Source: Burhinus oedicnemus (taxonomy: Eukaryota; Chordata; Aves; Charadriiformes; Burhinidae). Taken from it: a stretch of 64,000 nt of DNA. Location: assembly GCA_008921705.1 (NCBI GenBank), contig VFFE01007859.1, positions 2,656,266 to 2,720,265 of the forward strand, in the 5' to 3' direction. Made by a program: the position numbers and the translations under genes. Shown in pieces: positions 23,001 through 34,998 of the stretch (position 1 is its first letter; each line of letters starts with the position of its first letter). Below the pieces are notes generated by a model, which searched no databases, was not told the DNA's origin, and saw nothing but the letters and a program-made list of their open reading frames with translations.

Positions 23001-26000
23001 GGAATTGGAAAAGATCCAAGGAGTAGTAATGGCTATGGAAGAACAAGGGCTTTCAGAGGAGGTCCTCTCTGGGGTTAGGGTTTGCTCGACCAAGTGTGAT
23101 GATCTTAACTCATTGCTATTTTGCACAAAGCAAGAACTAGTAGCAACGAAACAATCTGACTGAGGTACTTTTTACCTAGAATATAACTAAGGTCACTGAA
23201 TTTCTTGGTACAGGCTGTTACAAAAGCAAAGGTAGATTCAGAAAGGGCTTTGACAAATTGTGAGAAGGTCAGTACATGGTGGCAACTGAATAAAACAGGG
23301 GTCCAGATGCAACCTCCTGCTCGAGCTGTTGCTAAAGTTCTGGTTTGCCAGAAGCTTGGGGGTTTGGCCAAGTGTTACATCCTCTCCTTCCCCATGCAAG
23401 TCACAAGACACTGGGCTCTGGATGGACCTTTGCTCTGACTAATGTTCAGGCTTTAACACTTGGAGTTTACCTGGCAGCAAGTCCCAATGATGTAAGTTAA
23501 AATTCAAGTGCCAGCACTTGTCAGGGATGTGACATTTGTTTGGATTGTCTTGGTTAATGTCATTTTTCCTCTGCATATTGAGTTATACACCCAAGCATTG
23601 TTCCTGCAGTAAACCAGTCACACCCTGCTAGCATTCTTGTGGCCTACAGATCTTCTGTTTCCTTATTTCTTGCTCATATATGGTCATGAGACTGAGCAGT
23701 GGCAGCTGGGGTTTGAAAAAGCAAGCAGTGATTTTCTGTGTGCTCAGGAGGATACCTTCAGCAAAGTTTCAATTTCAGAAAGTGCTGACATTCGAAGCCT
23801 TTTTAAGATTAGGGCAGGCTGGACAGCTCAAAACAGAAAGGTCCAAAATCACCAATCACTTGAAAAACTGACGCTAAAGCCACCAGAAATAAGTCAACTC
23901 TGGCATAAAAGCTGCAGATAATTATTACCTGTGTAAAATGTAATTTGCAAGTTTGGTTTAATCATTATGGAAATGAAAGTTAAGCCCTCACTTATGGTGT
24001 GATAGATTTAATGTCATTTATCCTGTATAACAAAACAATTCATTAAAGTTTCTTGGCTTTTGGCAATCAGCAAGGACCTGATTTTGCCTCTGTGATGAAA
24101 CAACTCAAGGCATAAAAACAGTGTTTCTCGGTGTGCGTAATAATGCTAGTGCATGGTTCATGTTTTTAAGTGTTCTTCTAATTGGAGAGAAGTAAAATAA
24201 GAAAACTTACCATAAACTTTACACCTTTGTTGTTGAAGATGGGCTAAGCGGAGTTTGGGTCCTCTGTGACTACTGAGATAACATTCTCAGCTGTAGCTGC
24301 CTGGGTTGGGCATCCAGACCACGCATGTTGTGCAGAGAGGTGGATGGTGAGATGTGTGTTGGGGGCTACAGGACACAACCCTCTTCATTTGCAGTCTTCC
24401 CGTTTGCTTGTGATGCTGCCAGCTGCTGCCATACTCCGCTGGCAGTGCCAGGCCCTGGTCAGCCACGTCTCTCCTGGGCTGCTTCATGCCTTTGTCCCCA
24501 CCTCCATGGGAGAGAGCTTGACCTTGAGGTGGGATTGCCTACACCCAGCTTCCCAGGGAGCACCCAACAAGCAAGATCTCTGGAAGTGAACCAGAACTAG
24601 AGAGCTCAGTTTTCCTGGGGAGGGGGAGCGGAAGGCAAAGGTTTGCAAATCAAACTGCCTGTTGCCTCTGTAGGAGACAAGTTTGCCTGCTCCTGGGGCA
24701 GACACAGCTTTCCCATCCACCCCAGTATTTCTACATTGCCCACGCCAAAGCTGCAAGGACAAGGTTGGCAGACAACCTTCTTCCCTGCTGCCAAACTACA
24801 ACAGTTTAGAGCAGCATGCGTCACTTGTAATCAAAAAGTACCCCTAGATATCATCTGTTGCCACTCAGTAACCAGCTATCTTGGTATCTTCAGGGTTTCT
24901 TCCTGTTGGTCACTGTTGGTGCTACCCACAGGTCTGGAGGAGATCAGAAGGAACCTCTGGCAAACACACAGACCCAGTGCTTCGCTCCTGGGCTGTGTCC
25001 TCTCACTGCTTGTGCCCTGTCATGCAGGGCTGTAAATGCTTCCCGGAGGTATTTACATCAGTGATCACCACACACCTAAATTAGATGCTTAAGATCAGAG
25101 CTTGATTTCCCTTTGGAGAGTGGGAAGGACTTGCAGGGCCTTCAAGGTACTTGGTGTGTGTATGTGTGCCTCTGTTACAAGGGAGATTTTCCTTTCCTGC
25201 CCATCCGTATGACGCCTAACAGAGTAGCACCCCAGCCTCCTGAAGTGCTGTGACACATGCCTGGATGCTCACTCACAGCTGAAAGGCCAAGTTAGACAGG
25301 AGCACCCACAACACCTCCCAGGGGAGATGCGGGTGCTGTAACAGTATTCCCTGTACATATTGAAAAATACCATTTCCAGCCGTGAGCTGGTGCAGCTCCA
25401 GTCAGCTGCAATCCTAACAGCATTTGCAAGACTCCGGTCGATTCACTAGTGCTGTTTGTTTGAACGAGGAACTCTTTTGTTGCTCTATCAAAGTCTCGCT
25501 GACATAGCCTGCAGCTATGAACAAATGTTGTGTGGCTGCAAGCTGGAGCACTGAAGAGACAGGAAGCATGTTCAATATTGATAAAGAGCAGAAAAGGGGC
25601 TTGTTTAAATTGTGCACAGACAACTTTTCCATAATTAAGGGAGCAACAGACGTGATCCCCTGCCTACAAATGAAATGACTAACAAAAGCAGGAGATGCAT
25701 ATGACATGCAACCTGATACATGCCTGTGAGTAGAAGTGATGGTGAACGGGACCTGAGATGATTCCTGAGGACAGGTTGTATGTGCCCATTGTTCCTTTGT
25801 TTCCAGCTGGCAGCGCGGGTGTATGGAAATCTTGTGTGTGCCTTGAGCCCTAAGTGGAAGTGGACCCCCCTTATATGAGGCCCTGCCCCCTTTCTAGTGC
25901 TCTTGTTCATGCTGTAATGATTCAGCCTGCAAATGGAGCAGGTGGAGTAAGGGATCAAATCAACCTAGATGCGTGGCCGCTATTCACGGGGCTAATGTAT

Positions 26001-26840
26001 GTATGTGATTGCTTCCTTCCTATCTGCAGCTTTATCCTATGTTTGTTCTTGGGAGTGTGTGCCTGTGAAAGGTCCGGGGATGTGCCTTAATACTTAATAA
26101 AATGCAGACTTCTGCTGGGCAGTGAAAAATGGGATTGGGGAACTGCTGGGAGAGGTAGCTTGGATGCTGCTGGAGTTGTGTGGGATTTACTTCCAATACT
26201 TACGAGCACCTGATGTGTGTAGGTTACAACCGCAGCATTAGAGATGTGCCCACCTGCTAACCAACCTCTTCCAGCTGCCACTTGCTCTGTATTCTCTTCT
26301 TCCTAAGTTTTGGGTGCCTTTCCCCAAGCAGAAACTCCAAAAAGATTTTGCAGACCTCTCCAACCTCACGACGCTGTTTTAAGTCATGATCCCATGGTCC
26401 AGGCCACACTGATGCATACTTGTCTCATCCTGGAGTCCCTGTGAAGTCATGGAGGTTTCGCTTCAATGTTCTTGTGGTCATTGAGGGTTCAAGCATGCTG
26501 ATGTGCTCACAGGACGAGGACCAGCATTGGCAGCCTGCTACCCACGCAGATCGCATCGAGCACTGTTTAAAACAGGCACAAACATCCAGGTCAGTGCCAA
26601 CGTTGTAGTTTAGTAGCTGACATATTTAAATGCTTGCAAGTGGGATCAATCTTTTTTTGATCATTTATGTTTAATTATTGTTTCCAGCTAGCTCTCTTGT
26701 GTTTTATTTCTAGTAAGTTTCTAAAGAACATTTTTAAAGCTTGAACAGAAAAGCCTAATATCACCCAGCAAGGAAGAGCTTATAACGTTTTGGTTAGGAG
26801 ACTTCTCCCATGCTTGGAGCTCTTGGCAGGTCAAGGGTTG
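17061..26840. other. Unannotated unique sequence
   Basis: Almost 10 kb without a supportable gene. The longest frames (123 codons at 21543-21914 plus, 120 at 21874-22236 minus, 130 at 24643-25035 plus) overlap opposite-strand frames and lack family features. The two plus-strand frames at 22957-23163 and 23205-23438 are the most protein-like in composition and are discussed as a finding. No rRNA, tRNA or snoRNA could be recognised. Confidence 0.5.
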
Positions 26841-26844
26841 AATT

Positions 26845-27175
26845 CGCTGAATTGTTTTGGTTGGAAGATATCTGGTCTGATTTCTGCTTACAGCTGGGCT
26901 ATCCTCAAAGTAGACTGAGGTTGCTCAAGCCTTGTTCAAATTCTGGTTATTTCCAAAGAAGAAGATTTCACAGCCCTAGTTACAGTATCAGTTGGTCCCC
27001 ATGCTGTACTGGTGCAAAGGGTTATCCCATCCCAGATGCAGGACTTGGTATTTGCTGTGTTGGACTCCACAAGGTTCCCATCAACCTGTCCAGGTGTTTC
27101 TGAATAGAACCCTGTCCTCCAACATGACAACCACTCAATCCAGTTTGCTGGTGTTGCGAACTTGGTGAGAATGTC
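26845..27175 (-). mobile_element. Old CR1 LINE fragment, 3' end and ORF2 tail
   Basis: Read on the minus strand, this is the 3' part of a CR1 element. On the plus strand the characteristic antisense words appear in the right order: a GAATTGTTTTGGTTGGAAG terminus at 26849-26867, GGTTGCTCAAG near 26921, then after an internal deletion the ORF2 region around 27030-27175, including CAGTTTGCTGGTGTT near 27139. That order matches a younger full CR1 copy in the same window (45.6-47.16 kb) with many substitutions and a missing middle. It is 5' truncated, as is usual for CR1. No coding frame survives. Family is confident; exact ends are approximate. Confidence 0.75.
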
Positions 27176-27520
27176 CAGAGAGCTGGCCAAGCATGGTCGA
27201 TGGCAGGATGCAGAGTGTTGCTACTTAGTGTAATGGGTCTGGCTTAAAAAATACATAGGGAAGTAAAGCTTTGGGTCCTTGAGCACCCTTACCTGAAAGA
27301 AAAGGGGTCAAGGAACTTTGCTGTGGCAAGAGGCTCAGAGTGGCACGTCTCTCTGGATGTTAGGATGTGTATTGCCTTTCTGTTGTCCTGGAAGAAGACC
27401 ATTCACCAGGGTCACTCTTCAAAGACCACTGCTATTGTATGTGGCCAAAAGGAAACACCATGGACTCACAGAGCTTTTTGGCACCCCTCCTCCTCTTTCC
27501 TAATAAACATTTAATTTCTC
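27176..27520. other. Unannotated spacer between CR1 relics
   Basis: No recognisable feature. A 62-codon plus frame at 27318-27503 overlaps another in a different frame and is not credible. Confidence 0.5.
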
Positions 27521-27527
27521 ATTAAGT

Positions 27528-27542
27528 AATTAGCATGTAATT
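27528..27542. promoter_or_regulatory. Inverted AATTA/TAATT dyad
   Basis: AATTA, spacer GCATG, TAATT forms a perfect dyad centred on an octamer-like GCATG. The flanks carry more TAAT cores (27501-27560). The pattern suits paired homeodomain or POU-homeodomain binding, but it is a short AT-rich motif and could be chance. Confidence 0.28.
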
Positions 27543-27660
27543 GTTATTGCTTAGTATAATTACCTTTTATGAACTCTCTATTTACCCGGGCTGTGGAGAG
27601 AACAAACGTTAAAGACCCTGTTGATTTCAGCCACATGATACAAGCCATTCCCTGCCATTT

Positions 27661-27752
27661 CATAGGATAATTCAGGTTGCAAAGGGCCTCAGGAGGTCTC
27701 TAGTCCAACCTCCTGCTCAAAACAGGGTCATCAACTATGAGACCGAACCAGA
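27661..27752 (-). mobile_element. CR1 LINE 3' terminal fragment
   Basis: A short, 5'-truncated CR1 tail in minus orientation. The plus strand shows the typical antisense end: CATAGGATAATTCAGGTTG (a decayed copy of the CR1 terminal octamer), then GGCCTCAGGAGGTCT, TAGTCCAACCTCCTGCTCAA and a degraded ACCAGATTAT corresponding to the usual ACCAGGTTGC. The TCCTGCTC variant differs from the TCCCTGCC of the copy at 45.6 kb, so it belongs to another subfamily. It lies about 0.5 kb from another CR1 3' end in the same orientation, so the two are independent insertions. Confidence 0.87.
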
Positions 27753-29205
27753 TTATTATATATGCTATGCTGAAGAACATGTTTTTACCACAAGCGTTGC
27801 ATTTACTCATGGCACAAACATGTTCAGAGTGTTTGCATGCCTCCCCACGCACGTCCACGCTATACAGGGATGCAAAGAAGGAGCAGGCTCCTTGTTTTCA
27901 CTGTAGTGTCCCCACGGGTTCTGCAATGTGGCATTTTGTTTATGAATGACTTTGGATATCAACGTGTTCGGTTGCAACATGCATTACCCTATCAGCCTTC
28001 ATCTACTGAGAAATGAAAAATTATGGATGCCAACCCCTCCTTCACTGTTCAAAGCATGAAGGAAGATGATGCTGGTAATTGGGTGTTTACTGTCTAAAGG
28101 AGGAAGTTTGTAATCCATTACTATTACTGACGTGATGCCTCTGTAAACCCCCAAGCCACGATTTGCCTCAGCCATTTAATATCTGTGTGGAGGGACAGAA
28201 TGGCGTATTCAGGATGAGCCATTATGATCTGTCTGTTTGCGAATACAGAACGTTTTATAATCTTCTGTGGATGCTTTTTTGTTTAAATGAAGGAAATTAA
28301 TGGCTAAATTCTGCAGAGAAATAAAGCCTGATGTGAAGCACTGTTTGGAGGACAGTGCTACATGAAAGCTGAAATTGTCTTTCTCTTTCAGCATGATATC
28401 TGTTTTCTTTTAATCACAGGAATGAAGGACTAGAGTTTCAGCCTTAACTGTTAATTTCCTGTCTATTGTCTATTCAAACAAGATCCTGCTGTATCTCTTA
28501 TAATAAATATGTTTAGGGATGGGGCTGAAACCTGGGTCTGCCCTCTACCCCTCTTCCAAGGGCAGTTAATTCCTGCTATCTGGGCCACCCTTTCCATGCA
28601 GTGCAAGGGCTAAAGCAGCCTGCTGAGTACTGAGAAAACAGGGACTGAAGCACGAATGAAAGGGCAACAGAGAATAAAAATGGCTGATAGAGCCACATGG
28701 AAATTCAGGTGTGAGAAAGATGCCCAAATGTGTTTAGCAACTGGGCCAGGGCAGAGGACACAACCGAGCCAGCGCATGCAGGGGCAGTGCAGAGCCCCAG
28801 GCACAATCGCTGCCACAAGTATTTTGGCACAGCTCCCACACAGGCTGCATTCAAGAATGAATTGCCTGAGATTGTTTGAAAAAAGGTATTTATAGTAGCC
28901 AGAGGATGCCCTGAGCTAGCCCAGTGTTCTGCCCTTGTCCCACGTTAATGGCAGTGGTTAATAGTAGAGCAGGACAGAAATATTTAGGGCAAATTCTTAA
29001 AAAAAAATATTAAGGCTGATACCTATTTTTTATTTCTTATCAGAAGTTTTGCTGTCTTGTGGTTAGCAGGTATTTTAGAAAACTTTATCTTAAAAAAGTA
29101 CTGCTTTTGATCTGACACACCTACATTTACTCTTATCAGTCATGGGGAGCTACTGGGGCGGTAACATTTTTTTAAGATGAGCTAAATAAATGTACAAGGC
29201 TTGAT
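27753..29205. other. Unannotated unique sequence
   Basis: No gene or repeat recognised. The open frames (up to 79 codons) have no family resemblance. Confidence 0.5.
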
Positions 29206-29209
29206 GTGA

Positions 29210-29248
29210 TTTTTTTTCTTTTTCTTTTTTTTTTTTTTTTTTTTTTTT
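29210..29248. repeat. Poly(T) tract with 24-base pure run
   Basis: T-rich tract interrupted by C at two places, with an uninterrupted run of 24 T at 29225-29248. On the minus strand this is poly(A). No retroelement body is recognisable on either side, so slippage expansion is the simplest explanation. Confidence 0.9.
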
Positions 29249-32200
29249 AAGCTTACAATTCTGGAAAAAAGAATAGTGATCTTACAGGAATCCAAAACTG
29301 TGATGTTGAAGCTCTTGAATTATTCATATGGTCTTATTCAATGCACTGTGATTATTTCTGATGCTTCAAACTCCTGGATAGCTTTTGATGCCTGTATTAT
29401 TTCTATGTAAATTCCAGCCATTAGTTGGTTTTATCAATAAGGTTCAGATTGAATCATGCCTCCCCTGCAAATTAATGCAGGCTTGAAAAATGGAAGAGAA
29501 GATTTAAAGTATCAAACTACAGACTATTAGATGTGGGTTTAGAACAAAAACATATATATGTTATTTCAAGCTTTGGAAGGTGGTATCTGAAAATATTAAC
29601 ACATATAGGTAAATTTAGCAGATTGGTACATATGGAAGAGTGAGCTAAACTGCAGGCTTGAAAGGCTTTTAAGATGCGGAGATAGACTTCTACTTCTGCC
29701 ACAGACTCAGTACTTCACTGTTTCCAGGCTGGAGACCAGAAAATGTAAAACTGGCTATTGACTTATTGTCGCTATATCTAATTAAACCACAAAAATTGTT
29801 TTCAAACAATGTTAAAGATCAGATTTAAACTCATAAAAGCAGGAAAATCAGGATAGGGTTGAAATTGTCTCTCTAATTCACCCCAGCATGCCTTTGGGCT
29901 GTCTTTTGCAGAAATGGCATGTGTCATTGATTAGAGCCTACCCAGTGTGAAGGCCCACTGGGAATGGCATGGCACTCTGAACACTCAATTCTCATGCCCT
30001 TCTGCATGAGACTCTGCCTTTAATATAATTTTATTTCATTATTGTAAAGTTAATTTATTTCAGACTACTTTTTTTTTTTTTTTTTAAATTACTCTTTCTT
30101 TTCTCAGCAAAGGAGGGGAAAAGATATGATCAGATTTAATCACTGAAAAGTTTTCTGAACAGAGTGCAGTCAATGCAGTGACTGATTGAAGCCTGCAGGC
30201 ACACAAAGTTGTACCTGCAAATCTGGTCAATCAATTCCTTCCCCTAATGCAGTGATGAAACTGGTTTAGTTACTAATGAAAACTTACATCTGGTCTGGCC
30301 CAGTAAAATGTGGGAGACGCTGTTACGAAAAGGAAAGGAAACCTGATTTCCCCTGGTATTGACCGCTACAATGCGTCAAAAATAAGTAGTAGAAAATATT
30401 AAACAAAAGCTGGAGCAGCAGAGGCCAGGAAGAGCAGTTTTGACCTCTCGCAAAAATAGAAGATGGTAGCAAGATCCAGACATGAATCTGGTCTTCTCTA
30501 AAGTAGAGGAGACGTTTGGATCCATCTTTACTGCAGAGACAAGGTATACCTACCAGATGGCAGAACCAGAGGCATCTGTAACCCTGTTCTCCCTCTAAGA
30601 CGTTATCATCCTCCTTCTTCCCTATCTTCCCTCTGTCTACCTATCTTTTAATCAGATATTTAAATCTCCTCATTAATTTTTCAGCACACTCCTTCCCCAG
30701 CTGGAACAAGAGCTGCTGTGGGGAGTGAGCAGTAACAGGAAGAACAAGTTTATGAATTTTGGTGGAGGAGCGATCCCCCAGCCCCTCCAAGGCTGCGCAC
30801 TGATCCTGTAGACTGGGTTGTATGTCGATACTGTAAATAGCCAGTTATTCAACAGGCTCTCTGCAACAGATGCCTACAAGACCTAATCCCCCTGCGTTAC
30901 ACAGGACTGTGCTTGTTGACAAGCACATCAAGAAAAGGGGGTGGGATAGGAAAAGTTGCTTCCAAGTTGTTTATGCTTACACTATTTTTCAGGGATTTAA
31001 CAGAGTCTGACAAGCAAGTACTCCACAGTTTGTGGAAGATGAGGCTTGAGCTATCTCAGGTTAATTTGGGATTTATACCCAAGTCTCAACTGAGTAATTT
31101 TTCCAGAGATGACTGAGTAAAGGGAGTCACCATCTCCCCTGGCTGGACTTTGCTCAAGAGAAGACCATCTGGTGTGTAGGTGGGACAGAGTTGGTGGATT
31201 CAGTGGTATGCATTGTTGGGAAGGAGGAAAAGGGGTTTAACTCAGTTCTTCCCTTGATATTTTCCTACGGTCAGTGCAGGCAGCTCCCCTTGGAAGGCCT
31301 CAGGTTTGTTGCCTTCTTAACATCTACTGTTTCCTACCATCCCCTTCCTGGGAAACATCACAGGTGCATTGGTGCTGCTGGACCACACAGCAGATGGGGG
31401 CTAGAGATGCAAAATATCAGCTTACATTCGCCTGCTGTGGACTGCTGGGACTCGTCTCACCCCATGCACTTTCTTTTCTACTTGCTGCTGCTGCTTGGAA
31501 ATGGACTCCTGCATTTCTTTGGTCCAGCAGGGAAAATTCTTGGCTGCAAAGCTGAATCTCTCAATCTGGTCTGCAGGCCAGCAGGCCCTGGCCAGCTTCC
31601 AGGCACAGAATCTTTCAGATGTGGGGATTTTCCATCAAGGGTATTCTACTGCCTCTTCAAAGGCTGAGAGAAGTGCATTTTGAGAGTGGCTCTTGCTGAT
31701 AATCACCCCAAAAGGAGAGAAAAAAAAATCATGTGCTTTCCTACAGAGGTTGCTCCCAAGCCCTGCAGAAGTCTGGGGACTGAGATCAGCCCCTGGAGTC
31801 CTGCCCAGAAATAACTGGCCACTGGTGTGCCTACAGTGTTTTGGGGGTCATCTGTCCAGCCAAAAGGGCAGCTGTTGCCTGTGTTTCCACAGGCCAGACA
31901 GTAAAATGTCTAACCGCACAAAAAAAGCCAAAAAAAGCGAGATTTCCTCTTAATATGTTTTTAGGCATATTGAAGAGAAAAGTTAACGCTGTTGGTTCTT
32001 CCCTACTTTATTGTTTTTATTATTTTACAGGTATCTGAAACACCCCTATCCCTATTTTCTCCTATTTCTCAAATGTCATAACCCTTGTGTTATGAGGGGA
32101 AAGCCCTAAACAGGCATCCATCTACTGCAATGATGAGCGCATCCACAGAAATATCTCTACATGTGTGCAGTGTGTTGTTGGAGTGTGCTGTGTACTGCAG

Positions 32201-33385
32201 TCAGCTCTGCTGGCAGACTTCATCTCCATGGGCATATCTGCCACATGCAATGCTCAGTCCTTGACAGCCTCCAAAAGGCATGTCCCTTCTCCACCAGCTG
32301 AAAAGGGGTTTTGATTCTCTCTTGGCAGCATCAGGAGTAGAGGCAAACAGGGTCAATCCCACAGGCAGAGGGGGATATGCACAATAGCCAGGGGACTGTT
32401 ATACATCTGGGCTTTGCCATTCTAGGAATGAAATCTCAATGAGGAGTTGCTTAGATGTCAGGCAGAAAGCAGGTCCTACTCCCTTGCGAAGATGATGAAC
32501 CTCTGTCACTTTCCATCTGTGGAGAAGTGGTTGCAGATCCAGGAAGGAAAGGCTGGCATGGAGTAAGTAATGCAGAAGAAGGGGTTGGTGTCAGTGCTGA
32601 TTTCTATAATGAGAAGTCTTGCTGGGTTATTTTAAGCACTGGGGAATGCTGATCCAAAAACACAGTTGTTCAAATATCTACTTCTGGGTAGTGGATAAAT
32701 GCTTGCGAGTCAAAGGCTTATGTAGACTGTTTGCCATGTTTTCTGAAGTTATTCCATTTGGGGTTAAATGACTCATCAGGGGAAGCTGTGTCTTTAAGCA
32801 AGTGCTTAAAAATCTCTTGTGTCTACTTGTGCATGGCACCTCAGAAGAGACCCAGATGAGCTCCCTGTCTGTGCTGAGGCACAGAGAAGTGCTTTATTGC
32901 AGAAATGAGTGTTAAGAAGTTCAAGGTTAAAAACTTATGCTCTGTCCACAGAAGAAATTGAAAGCTATTGATGCAAATGGGTACCGAAAGTGTGTTGAAA
33001 TACAGTGCCACTGCTCAAGGAGAGGCGTCATGCTCGGGCTTTCTGTATTGGCTGCACTTCGAGATTATTACTTTGATTTTTGAGGGTAATCAGAAGGACA
33101 GAGCTTTATGATTGCGAGAGCATGGCTCACTGAATCGAGGATCAGAAAATTCCTCACTTTTTTGGGTGGAAACAGTCTCTAAGGCTCTCTGAAGCTATGG
33201 GTTGCTTTGTCACTACATGAGCACATACTGATAGATTCCCATTTCTCTTAGAGCTTCCCTTCCTAACTACTGTTTCTTCCTACTTGGCAGCTGAAGTGCT
33301 ATATTTTGTTCCTCTGTATATTTTACTTTACTATCGTTAAATGTTGGCAGACTGTTATACTTACTGGATGATTTCTGATTTTTTT
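29249..33385. other. Unannotated unique sequence
   Basis: No supportable gene. The 158-codon plus frame at 31191-31667 overlaps another plus frame (31274-31555), has no domain or signal resemblance, and looks like chance. A second poly(T) run of 17 lies at 30069-30085. At 32029-32032 a pyrimidine-rich TTTTACAG abuts GTATCT, an AG/GT juxtaposition of unknown value. Confidence 0.5.
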
Positions 33386-33394
33386 TTAATTGCC

Positions 33395-34915
33395 TCAAGA
33401 CTTCGGTATCAGAAGGGGAAGGTGGGAGAGATCATGATAAAAGCAATGGGTTTCAAGAAGACAGATGTCAATAAAATGAAATTTGGTAAATCAGATACCC
33501 CAAGAGGTAAGGCTAAGGAAAGATAAAATAAAGTTGTCAGTTCCTCAGGGTAAGCTAAGGGCACAATTCTGACTGTCCCAGTGCAAGAATAGGAAATTCA
33601 GTAGGTGACAAGCTGGGTAGATGATGAAGTGTTTTTCTGTAAATTTAACACCAGACAGGAACACACAGAAAAAAAGAAGAGGTCAGATTTCTAAGAATAA
33701 ATCTGAAAGAACAGCACAAGCATTCAGGGATAAAACCAGAAAGGCTGAGGCACAAAATGAGACCTCAAAGATAACCAGAAATAATTCTGTAAGAACCACT
33801 AATAGAATGAGGAAGATCAAAGGGGGTATTGTTCTGCTACTCAATGGAGAATGAAAGCTGTCTGCAGATAATTACAATAAGCTTGAAGAATACTGGAGAA
33901 GGAGAAAAAAATATTTTTTTCCCAGAGTATCTTGGGAATTATAGTCCATTCAGATTAACAGTAGTAGATGAAAAAAAATAAAATCAACCATAACAAATTG
34001 TCTGTAACATTTACAAAAATAATAGGAAGATGAATAGCAGCCAACATAAGTTGGTCAAAAATAAGTTGTGTTAAACCATTTTAATTTCCTTTACTGCAAA
34101 CCAAACCCTTGCAGACTGGACTAAGAACAGAGGTCACATAGCTTGATTTTAAAAAAAAAATTAAGTTTGCTTGGTAACTTTGCAGTAGGCATAAAGCTGA
34201 GAAGGACTGCAAGCATATTGGAGGCAGCGGTTACATTTATATGATAAATTAAATAAATGTCTGAAAAAACAGGATTAAATTCAGCAGGGGACAAGTGCAA
34301 AGTACTCTTAGCCAGAAACACTTTGCTAAGCAAATAGGCTGGGCAACAACTAGCTGGATGCAGTTCTCCAGAAAAGTATCTTTCTCTATAACAGATCAAA
34401 AATTAACCGAAAGTAGGCGATGGCATGCTGCTGTGAGAAAGACAAACATCCCACTACCAGGTTCAGACAGGAGTGGTATCTGCTCTGCTCAGCGTGGGAA
34501 TACTATGGCCAGTTTTGGTCAATGAATGAAGGGAGTTGTTGACGGACAGGACAGAGTTCAATGTCCTCTTCTGATAAAGGTTGTGGGGTTTTTGCCTTTT
34601 TTTTCGTAGTCTCTGATCCGTGAATAAAAATTGAAAGACCTGGGATTATGTAGTGGCAGAAAAGAAGGCTGAGGTGAGGCCTGACAACAGCCTTCAGGTA
34701 CATAAGAGGCCATTTCAGAGGAGGAGAAGGTTTTCTGAGTTTGTGATGGTTAGGACAAACAGTAATGTGCTCAAATGAACGTAAGGGAAATTTAAACTGG
34801 GCATTAGGAAAACCTCTCAAGGGGCAAGGGCATTAAAGCACTGGAATAGGTTGCTTGGAAAGGTTGTGAAGTTCCTATGATTGTGGGGTCTTTTGGAACA
34901 GATTGGACAAACATC
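33395..34915 (+). pseudogene. CR1 ORF2 (EN/RT polyprotein) remnant, dead
   Basis: ORF2 of CR1 encodes an apurinic-like endonuclease and a reverse transcriptase that copy the element's RNA at the target site. Only scattered in-frame pieces survive: about 35 residues ending the frame at 33341-33526, and about 40 residues in the frame at 33621-33854. The catalytic F-A-D-D-T-K-L box reads F-A-V-G-I-K-L at 34179-34199, so both metal-binding aspartates are gone. The first RT motifs between the linker and G-N-Y are deleted, and stops and frameshifts follow. It cannot make a functional enzyme. Confidence 0.82.
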
Positions 34916-34998
34916 TGTCAGGAGTGACATGCGCCAATACCATCTCCAAGTAAAGGCATCTTTGATTCCTTCCAGGGCTATTGTTTGATGGCTCTGTG
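33395..34998 (+). mobile_element. Ancient CR1 LINE, ORF2 to 3' end, internally deleted
   Basis: A plus-strand CR1 relic of about 1.6 kb of the older amniote type. In order I recognise the endonuclease-to-RT linker (I-M-I-K-A-M-G-F-K-K near 33437-33466), the helical linker with R-K-A-E-A-Q-N-E near 33748, then after a deletion the RT start (GGGAATTATAGTCC at 33934, encoding the usual G-N-Y), a decayed S-Q-H-G-F-V-K-N-K-like block near 34040, the catalytic box at 34179-34199, the thumb region to 34500, the ORF2 tail (AACAGATTGGACAAACATCTG near 34898) and a 3' end around 34970-34998. Many frameshifts show great age. The 5' end is approximate. Confidence 0.87.

Noticed and set aside
23071..23081. 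Isolated telomere-like GGGTTAGGG
   Set aside because: A single copy with no tandem array, so not an interstitial telomeric repeat.
30405..30560. Words resembling the linker part of a plus-strand CR1 (CCATCTTTACTGCAGAG)
   Set aside because: One short phrase with no collinear CR1 landmarks before or after it.
31191..31667. 158-codon plus-strand frame
   Set aside because: Overlaps another long frame in a different phase, no domain or family resemblance, and composition typical of chance translation.
32874..32891. CTGAGGCACAGAGAAGTG, similar to a MIR SINE core
   Set aside because: The flanks do not extend the match on either side, and 18 bases is too little to call an ancient SINE. A similar faint phrase at 4235-4265 was rejected for the same reason.
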